Shown in pieces: positions 22,478 to 30,243 of a stretch of 64,000 nucleotides of DNA (positions are counted from its first letter, which is position 1; each line of letters opens with the position of its first letter). Below the pieces are notes generated by a model. The model was not told the origin of the DNA. It did no database searches and worked only from the letters and a program-made list of their open reading frames with translations. This DNA comes from Streptomyces gobiensis (lineage in GTDB: Bacteria > Actinomycetota > Actinomycetes > Streptomycetales > Streptomycetaceae): the NCBI RefSeq assembly GCF_021216675.1, contig NZ_CP086120.1, positions 5,392,501-5,456,500 on the forward strand, written 5' to 3'. Made by a program: the position numbers and the translations under genes.

Positions 22478-25297
22478 ATGTCTGACGTATCCGGGACAGC
22501 AGAACCGACTCCACCACCGTGCGGAAAGGAGCAACGGCTCCAACCAGCGCTGGAACTCCTGGTGCACGGGGTCGGTGGCACCACACCGAAGGACATGCTC
22601 GGCGACCCCCACACCGTCCGGGTCACCGGGGACAACACCGCGGGCATCCACCGGCGAGCGGCGGACGCCGAGGCCGAGGAGCAGCGACAGAAGTCCGCCG
22701 GGCGGCCCGTCCCGGAGGCGTACTGCTGGTCCAACCTCACCTCCGGGAACGGCGCCCGTGCCCTGTGGCTCATCCTGCTGCCGTTCATGATCGCCAACCT
22801 CGCGCACTGGATGCGCCCCGCCGCGCCGCGGAACCATCCCGCCCAGCGGATCTACTCCGTACTGGTCCGGCTCGTCGCCCTCTCGCTGACCGTGGTGCTC
22901 ACCGCCGCCGCCTGCGAGATCGCGCTCGACCTCGTCGCGTGGCAGTGCGCGGGATCGGCCCGCTGTGCACAGGACAGGTCCTGGCTCTCCTTCCTCGCCG
23001 CCGACGCGGGTGGCTGGTGGAGCCTGCCCGGGCGCCGACTGGCCGTCGCCGCGCTGCTGCCGGCCGCACTGACGGGTCTGCTGTGGTGGCTCTCGCACCG
23101 CACCTGGAGCGCGTACGAGTCGGCCTCACCGCCCCCGCGCACCCCCGGCCCGGCGCACGCCCTGCCGGAGGAGGAGACCCCGCCGCTCAGCCTGCCCGGC
23201 TTCTGGTACGGCCGACGGCTGGTTTCCCGGCTGCGCGCCGCGCACACCGCCGCCGGGCTCCTCACCATCGCCACGGCACTCCGGTTCGCCGCCGCGCAGT
23301 ATGACGACCGGCCGGGTGGCAGCGCCCAGCTCGCCGCTCTCGGCTGGCTGCTGGGTCTGCTCTGTGTGGCCGACTGGGCATGGGTGCTCTGGGTGGTGAT
23401 CCGCCGTGGCCGTACCGAGGCCGAGGCCGACGAGAAGCTGGACCGGCTGGCCACGCAGGGACTGCCCTGGGGGACGCTGGCTCTGCTGCTGCTGATCGTG
23501 GTGCACACCGCCTGGGACAGGCCCGGCTGGGAATCCACCGCCCAACTCCCCGGCACCGAGGTCTTCGCGGTGAGCGCTCTCACCCAGGGCGTGCTGATCG
23601 CCGCCATCGCCATGGCCGCCCTGGTGCTTCATCGCCGGGCGCCCGCCGGTCACCGCAGTGCGATGTACGGGCTCGGCGGTGCGGCCGTCGCCCTGCTGGC
23701 GTGCGCGCTGGGCGGGGTACTCTCCGGTGGGCTCGCACAGCGCGTCGCCGAAGGTCTGGGCCCCCGCTCCTCCGAGGGCGGGAGCGAGGGGCCGATCGCC
23801 GGACCCCCGGTCCTGCTCACCTGGCAGGCGGCGGTGATCCCCGTCCTTGTCATGGTCGTCGCGCTCTTCGCGGTGGTCTCGGCGGTACGGGTGTGGCGGG
23901 CGCGGGCGCGCCTCGCGCCCGGCATCGTGGAGTCCTACCCAGGAGAGAACGAAGAGGTCAAGACCCGCAGCACCCGCATCGCGGGCACCATCGCCCGGGC
24001 CCGGCTCACCGACTCCGCCCCCGTGCTCATCGGCGCGATCACGCTGCTGACCCTGCTCCTTGGCGCGGGCGCCGTCCTCGGCGCCACCCTCTCCGGACAG
24101 ACCCCGGGCGAGGCCGCCCGTGGCGCTGCCGCCCCGCTGCCCGCCCTGGGCGCACTGGCCCAGGGAATCGGCTCCTGGCTGATGGGGGCTCTGGTCATAG
24201 TGTTCATCGCCATGGGCCGCCGGGCCTACCGCGATCCCAGTGCCCGCCGCACCGTGGGGATCCTGTGGGATGTGGGCACCTTCTGGCCGCGCGCCGCCCA
24301 CCCCTTCGCCCCGCCCTGCTACGCGGAGCGGGCCGTGCCGGACCTCAGCTGGCGGATGGGCACCTGGACCGAGCTCACCGGCGGACGGATCGTCATCTCC
24401 GGCCACTCCCAGGGGAGTGTGCTGGCCGCCGCGGCGGTCTGGCAGCTCGACCCGGCGACCCGCAGCCGGGTGGCACTGCTCACCTACGGCTCCCCGCTGG
24501 AGCGGCTGTACGGACGCTGGTTCCCCACCTGCTTCGGGCCGACCGCGCTGCGCGCGCTGCATCGGGAGGTGAGCTGCTGGCGTAATCTGTGGCGGCTGAC
24601 CGACCCGATCGGCGGTCCCGTCAAGGTGGGTGGGAGCCCCGGTCCGGAGGTGGACTGCGGTCCGCTCAAGGACCCGCTGCGCTACGGCCGTACGCTGCGC
24701 CACCCGCTGCCCGCACCCATCCTCGGGCACGGCGACTACCAGGCCGACCCGGTCTTCGACCAGGAGCGAGGCGGCCTGCTGGCCCGGTTGAGTACCTGGA
24801 CCGTGACCGAGCCGTACACCACGCCGGTGACCAGGACGCCCGTAACCCGGGAAGCACCACGGATTCCACCCAGCCGGCGGCCGGAGCCAACGCACCCGCC
24901 CTGGCTCTCTCCCGGTGGCGACACCCCGGGGCGCGCCGAATGGCCGACCGTTCTCGCCCTTGGGTTTGTCGCGCTGGTCGCCCTGGTCGCGGCAGGGCTC
25001 ACCGCGCCCGGGGCGGTCGAGGCGGTTAACCAGCCCAGTGGCATGGCCCTTTCGGATGTCGCGCGGATCGCCGCGTTCCTCGGGGCCGCCGGACTGGCGC
25101 TGGCTACCGGCATCGCAGCGGTGATCAAAGCCACTGCCCCGCTGACCCGGGCGCGTGGGCGTCTGCTCCGGACCCGCGGTGGCCTCGCCTCCGCCGCGCC
25201 GGAGGCCGCACCCGCGTCCGAAGGAACCACCTCAGCAGGAACCAAGCCCGAAGGGACAATTCCGGGTCAGGGCAGCCCGGGAAGGTCCTCGGCGTAG
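22478..25297 (+). CDS. Large polytopic membrane protein with a GHSQG serine-hydrolase motif
   Basis: A 939-residue protein beginning MSDVSGTAEPTPP. The N-terminus has ELLVHGVGGTTP, like the first strand and oxyanion loop of an alpha/beta hydrolase. About ten membrane helices follow between residues 90 and 590. At 640-646 comes ISGHSQGSVLAAAAVW, a classic nucleophile elbow with Ser644, followed by LLTYGSPLERLY as in lipases. Two more helices close the protein (about 830-890). The split hydrolase halves around a membrane bundle suggest a membrane lipase or esterase. The function is unproven. Its last 31 bases overlap the convergent AAA gene. Confidence 0.8.
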   Translation: MSDVSGTAEPTPPPCGKEQRLQPALELLVHGVGGTTPKDMLGDPHTVRVTGDNTAGIHRRAADAEAEEQRQKSAGRPVPEAYCWSNLTSGNGARALWLILLPFMIANLAHWMRPAAPRNHPAQRIYSVLVRLVALSLTVVLTAAACEIALDLVAWQCAGSARCAQDRSWLSFLAADAGGWWSLPGRRLAVAALLPAALTGLLWWLSHRTWSAYESASPPPRTPGPAHALPEEETPPLSLPGFWYGRRLVSRLRAAHTAAGLLTIATALRFAAAQYDDRPGGSAQLAALGWLLGLLCVADWAWVLWVVIRRGRTEAEADEKLDRLATQGLPWGTLALLLLIVVHTAWDRPGWESTAQLPGTEVFAVSALTQGVLIAAIAMAALVLHRRAPAGHRSAMYGLGGAAVALLACALGGVLSGGLAQRVAEGLGPRSSEGGSEGPIAGPPVLLTWQAAVIPVLVMVVALFAVVSAVRVWRARARLAPGIVESYPGENEEVKTRSTRIAGTIARARLTDSAPVLIGAITLLTLLLGAGAVLGATLSGQTPGEAARGAAAPLPALGALAQGIGSWLMGALVIVFIAMGRRAYRDPSARRTVGILWDVGTFWPRAAHPFAPPCYAERAVPDLSWRMGTWTELTGGRIVISGHSQGSVLAAAAVWQLDPATRSRVALLTYGSPLERLYGRWFPTCFGPTALRALHREVSCWRNLWRLTDPIGGPVKVGGSPGPEVDCGPLKDPLRYGRTLRHPLPAPILGHGDYQADPVFDQERGGLLARLSTWTVTEPYTTPVTRTPVTREAPRIPPSRRPEPTHPPWLSPGGDTPGRAEWPTVLALGFVALVALVAAGLTAPGAVEAVNQPSGMALSDVARIAAFLGAAGLALATGIAAVIKATAPLTRARGRLLRTRGGLASAAPEAAPASEGTTSAGTKPEGTIPGQGSPGRSSA

Positions 25298-27675
25298 AGC
25301 AGGGTCAGCTCCTCGGTACTGGGGTCAGGCAGCTGTGCGACCCGTCCCGCATGGCGCTCGACCATCGCCTCGAACGTCTGCCGGGCCGTGCGGCCGTTGC
25401 CGAAGGACGGACCCTTCGGCAACGCCGTGAAGTGCTTCAGCAGCGCTTCCGCGGTGCCCTCGCCGAGGTGGTACTCCTGCTCCTGGGCCTGCTGTTCCAC
25501 AATCCGGAGCAGCTCCTCCGGCTCGTAGTCGCCGAAGGTGATGGTGCGGGAGAAGCGGGAGGCGACTCCGGGATTGACGGCGAGGAAGCGCTCCATCTCC
25601 GCGGTGTAGCCCGCGACGATGACCACCACGGCCTCACGATGGTCCTCCATCAGCTTCACCAGGGTGTCGATCGCCTCCCGGCCGAAGTCCCGCCCGGAGT
25701 CCTCGGGGGAGAGCGCGTAGGCCTCATCGATGAACAGCACCCCGCCGCGCGCCCGGTCGAACGCCTCCTGGGTACGGATCGCCGTTGAGCCAATGTGCTC
25801 ACCGACCAGATCGACCCGGGACACCTCCACCAGGTGGCCCTTCTCCAGCACGCCGAGAGAGTGCAGAATCTCGCCGTACAGCCGGGCGACCGTGGTCTTG
25901 CCGGTGCCAGGAGAACCGGTGAAGACCAGATGACGGCGCACCGAGGCGGCCTTGAGCCCCGCCTGCTGACGCCGCCGGCCTACCTCGATCATGTCGGTCA
26001 GCGCCCTTACCTCACGCTTGACGCTCTCCAGACCGACCAGGGTGTCAAGCTCGGCGAGCACATCGCGCGACGGGCGCGCGGGCTCCGGCTCCGGCGGCCC
26101 GGCGGTGGTCGTGGACGGTTGTTCCGGAACGGCCGTCAGCAGGCCCGGAGTCTGTACGGCCGCTGCCCTGGCGGGCTCCGGGGCGGACACCGCAGCCGTC
26201 TCATCACCGCTGCAGTCCTGGACGACCGGGCCGTCCTCCGCGAACTCGTATCCGCCACGGGCACAGCGCTCCGTACGGCACCGGGTGAGCGTCGTACGAC
26301 AGCCGTCGATCACATGGAAGCCATAACCGCGCGAGCCGGTCACCCGGCAGCCGGTGAAGGTACCGCGCCCCTCCGCCGACACATAGAAGCCCGCCTCGGC
26401 CGGGCCGGTGACCGTGCACCGCTCGACCACCGGGTCGGCGCCCTTGGTGACGATGACGCCGGTGGCGGCCCCGTCGATGGTGCAGCCCGCCAGGGTGCCG
26501 CCGCTGCCGTGGTCGCGGAACCAGGCACCGGTCGCCGCCTCCCGGATCCGGCAGTCGTCCAGCTGGACCGTACCGCCGTCGCTCACCGACACCGCGGTGC
26601 CCCGCACCTGGGCCAGATCGCTGTCGACGACATCCGCCCGTGATCCCCGGTCCAGTACGAAGATGGCGTCCGGCACCTCGTGCACCCGGCAGGTGTCCAG
26701 CACCGCGGTCGCGCCGTCGCTCACCCAGACGGCCGGGTAGTCGCCCGTACTCTCCTGGATCTCGCAGCGGTTGGCGTCCACCCGGGTGCCCGGGTCCCAC
26801 ACCGACAGACCATTGCGGCCGAAGCGGCGCACCGTGGAGCGGGTCAGCGTCAGCACCGAACGGGACCGCAGGTCCACCGCGTTCTCCGGGATGTCATGGA
26901 TGGCGCAGTCCGCGAGCGTGAGCACCGCGTCGGTGTCCAGGGTGACACCGTCGGCGGACGTACGGTGCACCTGACAGTCGGTGAGATGTCCGGAGGCGCG
27001 GGCGGCGATCTGCACCCCGGCGCCCTTGATCTCGTAGATCTCGCAGCCCACCGCCTCCACGGCGCTGCCCTCGCCGGTCAGCGAGAGACCCGCGCCCGAG
27101 GCGTGGTGGACCCGGCACCGTTCAAGCCGTGGGTGGGCACCGTCGCGCACCGCGATCCCCGACTGCCCGGCCGCCACCACCTCGCACTCCTCAAAGAGCC
27201 CGCCCGCGCCACCGGACACACTGACGCCGTGGCCGGCCGGATTGTCCACGGTGCAGTGCCGCACGGTCGGCCGGGCACCATCGCGCACCTCGATGCCCGC
27301 GGCGGAGCGGGTCATCACCCGCAGCCCCGACAGCTCCGGCGCACAGTTCTCCACCAGCAGCGCGGGCGCCGCCGAGTCCTGCCCCTCAATCTGCATATCC
27401 CGCACGATCGCGGAAGCACGGACGGTCAGCGGCACGCCGTCGGCCGGGGTGATACGGACCGAACCGGCGCTCGGACGCTCCGGGCCGCGCAGCGTGACGG
27501 CGCGCTCGATGACCAGATTCTCGCGATAGGTGCCGGGGGCGACGGTCAGTACATCGCCATCCCCGGCTGCTTCGAGCGCCGCGGCGAGTGAGTCGTAGTC
27601 TCCTGAGCGGCCTCCTGTGCGGCGCCGCCACCGCGGTGTGCTGGTGTGCGTCACCTGGACCGAGCCCTGAGCCAT
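25267..27675 (-). CDS. Right-handed beta-helix protein fused to a CbxX/EccA-type AAA ATPase
   Basis: An 802-residue fusion. Residues about 25-500 are parallel beta-helix repeats, each with a short cysteine-containing core such as CTVDNPAGHGVSV or CRVHHASGAGLSL. A linker of about 60 residues rich in Pro/Ala follows. Residues about 540-800 form an AAA domain of the CbxX/CfqX/SpoVK/EccA type: Walker A GSPGTGKTT (about 588), Walker B GVLFIDEAYAL (about 647) and the sensor/arginine segment NPGVASRFSRTITF. EccA-type ATPases serve type VII secretion or remodel complexes; the helix part may be the substrate-recognising scaffold. Its 3' end overlaps the convergent membrane protein gene by 31 bases. 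Confidence 0.9.
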   Translation of the reverse strand: MAQGSVQVTHTSTPRWRRRTGGRSGDYDSLAAALEAAGDGDVLTVAPGTYRENLVIERAVTLRGPERPSAGSVRITPADGVPLTVRASAIVRDMQIEGQDSAAPALLVENCAPELSGLRVMTRSAAGIEVRDGARPTVRHCTVDNPAGHGVSVSGGAGGLFEECEVVAAGQSGIAVRDGAHPRLERCRVHHASGAGLSLTGEGSAVEAVGCEIYEIKGAGVQIAARASGHLTDCQVHRTSADGVTLDTDAVLTLADCAIHDIPENAVDLRSRSVLTLTRSTVRRFGRNGLSVWDPGTRVDANRCEIQESTGDYPAVWVSDGATAVLDTCRVHEVPDAIFVLDRGSRADVVDSDLAQVRGTAVSVSDGGTVQLDDCRIREAATGAWFRDHGSGGTLAGCTIDGAATGVIVTKGADPVVERCTVTGPAEAGFYVSAEGRGTFTGCRVTGSRGYGFHVIDGCRTTLTRCRTERCARGGYEFAEDGPVVQDCSGDETAAVSAPEPARAAAVQTPGLLTAVPEQPSTTTAGPPEPEPARPSRDVLAELDTLVGLESVKREVRALTDMIEVGRRRQQAGLKAASVRRHLVFTGSPGTGKTTVARLYGEILHSLGVLEKGHLVEVSRVDLVGEHIGSTAIRTQEAFDRARGGVLFIDEAYALSPEDSGRDFGREAIDTLVKLMEDHREAVVVIVAGYTAEMERFLAVNPGVASRFSRTITFGDYEPEELLRIVEQQAQEQEYHLGEGTAEALLKHFTALPKGPSFGNGRTARQTFEAMVERHAGRVAQLPDPSTEELTLLYAEDLPGLP

Positions 27676-27822
27676 GGACTGTCTTGCCCCAACCTCGTGC
27701 GATATGCGTGCTTAACTGACTGTGCCGCCAGGCCTGCTGACGGCACCACCGTAGCGTGTACGGACCGATTGGATGACCAGTCCGAGCTCGCCGAAAGCAC
27801 GGCCGGGCAGCCGACGGGGCAT

Positions 27823-28422
27823 TCAACTGGACGCGTCGGTACGGCCCCAGTCCGGCCCGACCCGCGCCCACTCCCGCTCCCAGCGCTCGTACCGCCGCCG
27901 CAGCAGCTGCCGCAGGGCCAGCCGCCGCCCCGCCTCCGTCGCCGCGGCTGCGGCCATCGCGGCGACCAGGCCCGCCAGGGCGGCGTGCGAGGCGGCGGTC
28001 CTGGCCTCCATCGGACGGGCGACGATCCGCCCCCGTGCGTCGGTCCACAGACGGAAGCGGTCACCGGGGCGGGCGGCGCGCTGGGTGCCGACGGGAGCCG
28101 TATGGCTGGTACCGTCCACGGCGGTCCAGGAGGCGATGACCCGGTACCGGGCGGTATGTTCCCAGTCCGCCTCCGGGTCAGCCGACCACCGGGGCAGGGT
28201 CCGCTGCACGGTGGCCCACACCTGGTGCCGGTGCTCATGCTGATCCCGCACCGTACGCAGCAGCGCGCGATGCGCCGCGTCACCCCCCGCCGCGCCCGTC
28301 AGCGGAGCACCGACGGCGATGGCCAGCGCGGCGGTCAAGGCCAGCCAGGACTCCGCGCGGTCGCTGCGACGGCACAGCGGATTGCGCCGCCAGCGCCACA
28401 GCCCAGCGATCGCCCGGAACAC
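27823..28422 (-). CDS. Rv1733c-family membrane protein
   Basis: A 199-residue protein with two membrane helices, WLALTAALAIAVGAPLTGAAGG near residue 27 and AALAGLVAAMAAAAATEAG near 148. Between them is a predicted extracytoplasmic domain with TARYRVIASWTAVDGTSHTA. The N-terminal LWRWRRNPLCRRSDRAE is the hallmark of the actinobacterial Rv1733c family. The function is unknown. It faces away from the encapsulin operon. Confidence 0.88.
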   Translation of the reverse strand: MFRAIAGLWRWRRNPLCRRSDRAESWLALTAALAIAVGAPLTGAAGGDAAHRALLRTVRDQHEHRHQVWATVQRTLPRWSADPEADWEHTARYRVIASWTAVDGTSHTAPVGTQRAARPGDRFRLWTDARGRIVARPMEARTAASHAALAGLVAAMAAAAATEAGRRLALRQLLRRRYERWEREWARVGPDWGRTDASS

Positions 28423-28828
28423 CGCGCACCCCCTATCCGCACGCTCTCCTGGTCATTGACTGCCTCGAGTCGCGCGTGGTGAATGCACGACGGGAGCCAG
28501 GAGAGATCGATGTCACGAGAACCGTACTGGGCAAGAACGCCGTTGTCCTCTGTATGCGCCCTGTCGAACGGAGCGCGCCGCGTGTGCCCCCGTGCACCAG
28601 CGGTGCATCCATGAGCTATCGGTTGCTCAGGGTGACACATCTTGGCTGCTGGTCACGGAATGTGGGCAAGGTTGTGAGGCGGGCGGCGCGATACCCGGGT
28701 GTCGGGCGGTGCATTCGCCAGCCTTCCGTCTCTTTTGAGTGATTGCGGGCGATTGCCGGGCGTGGCTACTTTCTTCCCGTACGGCAGGTGAATTCGCCGT
28801 GCTGGCCTGGAGATTGGCGGTGTCTTAC
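28423..28828 (+). promoter_or_regulatory. 406-base upstream region of the encapsulin operon with a candidate promoter
   Basis: No credible gene is present; the longest open frame has unlike codon use and no start signals. GC is lower here than in the flanking genes. A possible sigma-70-type promoter is TTGCGG (28743-28748), 18 bases, TACTTT (28767-28772), about 57 bases before the shell gene ATG. A GGTGAC/GGTCAC spaced pair lies at about 28630-28657. None of these sites is proven. Confidence 0.35.
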
Positions 28829-30241
28829 ATGACGACTTCGGTCGAAACGAATTCTGGCGACAACAACACTCATCCACAGCTCAGCCTTGCGACGGCAGCC
28901 GCCCGACAACTGGCGACCACGACCAAGACACCCCCGCAGATGCAGGGGATTTCCTCCCGATGGCTGCTCAAGGTCCTGCCCTGGGTGCAGGTGTCGGGCG
29001 GTACGTTCCGGGTGAACCGTCGTATGCGACATACCCTCGGTGACGGACGAGTGGAATTCATGTCGACGGGAGCCGAGGTCCAGGTGATCCCGGCGGAGCT
29101 GGGCGAGCTCGCCCTGCTGCGCGGCTATGCGGATTCCGAGGTGCTGCAGGAGCTCGCGGGCCGTTTCGTCCAACGCGACTTCGGACCCGGTGAGGTGATC
29201 GTCGAGTCCGGGCAGCCTGCCGAGCAGGTGGTGCTGATCGCCCACGGCAAGCTCCAGAAGGTGGGGGCCGGCTTCTACGATGGCGAGGCGACCCTGGGCG
29301 TCCTCGCCGACGGCGACTATCTCGGTGACCGCCAGCTCGCCGAGGAATCCCCTGGCACCTGGGACTTCACCCTGCGGTCGTTGACCAGCGGTACGGTGCT
29401 CACGCTCGACCGGCAGGCGTTCGAGGAGACGGCCGAGCGCGCCGGGAGTCTGCGGGAGCATGTGGCGGCGTTCCGCATCGCCATCCCCGGACAGCGCAAC
29501 GAGGAGGGCGAGGCCGCGATCGAGCTGGCCGCCGGCCATCATGGCGAGCCCGACCTGCCGGGCACGTTCGTCGACTACGACAGCGCGCCGCGTGAGTATG
29601 AGCTGAGTGTGGCGCAGACCGTGCTGCGGGTGCACAGCCGGGTAGCCGACCTCTACAACGAGCCGATGAATCAGGTTGAGGAGCAGCTGCGGCTCACCAT
29701 TGAGGCGCTGCGTGAGCGCCAGGAAAACGTGATGATGAACAGCCGCGAGTTCGGACTGCTGCACAACGCCGATCTGAAGCAGCGGCTGCACACCCGCACC
29801 GGCCCGCCCACCCCCGATGACATGGATGAGCTGCTGGCCCTCGTCTGGAAGGAACCCAGCGTCATCCTCGCTCACCCGAAGGCCATCGCCGCCTTCGGCC
29901 GGGAGTGCAGCAGCCGGGGGCTGTATCCGGCCAGCATCGACTTCCAGGGCCACGCGGTGCCCTCCTGGCGTGGCGTGCCGGTCCTCCCGTGCAACAAGAT
30001 CCCGGTCAGCGAGACCGGGATGAGCTCCATCCTGGCCATGCGGACCGGGGAGAAGCTGCAGGGTGTTGTCGGCCTGCACCGGACCGGGATCCCCGATGAG
30101 TACCAGCCCAGCCTCTCGGTCCGCTTCATGGGCATCAATGAGAAGGCGATCATCTCCTATCTGGTCAGCGCCTACTTTTCGGCGGCCGTCCTGGTGCCCG
30201 ACGCCCTGGGGATTCTCGAGGACGTCGAGATCGGACACTGA
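28829..30241 (+). CDS. Family 2B encapsulin shell protein with inserted cNMP-binding-like domain (shell A)
   Basis: A 470-residue protein once annotated as a Crp-like regulator. The N-arm TTTKTPPQMQGISSRWL then LPWVQVSGGTFRVNRR is characteristic of family 2 encapsulins. Residues about 108-215 are a cyclic-nucleotide-binding-like jelly roll (GEVIVESGQPAEQVVLIAHGKL) inserted in the shell fold; its phosphate cassette position reads GDRQLAEESPGTWDFTL and lacks the usual G-E...R-x-A-T, so ligand binding is doubtful. From about 245 comes the HK97-type P and A domains (EYELSVAQTVLRVHSRVADLY, IPVSETGMSSILAMRTG, MGINEKAIISYLVS). It should self-assemble into a virus-like protein cage. There is no DNA-binding helix-turn-helix. 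The cargo gene follows after two bases. Confidence 0.92.
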   Translation: MTTSVETNSGDNNTHPQLSLATAAARQLATTTKTPPQMQGISSRWLLKVLPWVQVSGGTFRVNRRMRHTLGDGRVEFMSTGAEVQVIPAELGELALLRGYADSEVLQELAGRFVQRDFGPGEVIVESGQPAEQVVLIAHGKLQKVGAGFYDGEATLGVLADGDYLGDRQLAEESPGTWDFTLRSLTSGTVLTLDRQAFEETAERAGSLREHVAAFRIAIPGQRNEEGEAAIELAAGHHGEPDLPGTFVDYDSAPREYELSVAQTVLRVHSRVADLYNEPMNQVEEQLRLTIEALRERQENVMMNSREFGLLHNADLKQRLHTRTGPPTPDDMDELLALVWKEPSVILAHPKAIAAFGRECSSRGLYPASIDFQGHAVPSWRGVPVLPCNKIPVSETGMSSILAMRTGEKLQGVVGLHRTGIPDEYQPSLSVRFMGINEKAIISYLVSAYFSAAVLVPDALGILEDVEIGH

Positions 30242-30243
30242 GA

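Noticed and set aside
28476..28742. An 88-codon open frame upstream of the first shell gene
   Set aside because: No ribosome binding site, unlike codon use and no recognisable family; treated as promoter region.
28829..30241. Reading the shell protein as a Crp/Fnr transcription factor
   Set aside because: It has a cNMP-like insert but no C-terminal helix-turn-helix; the rest matches the HK97-type shell plan.
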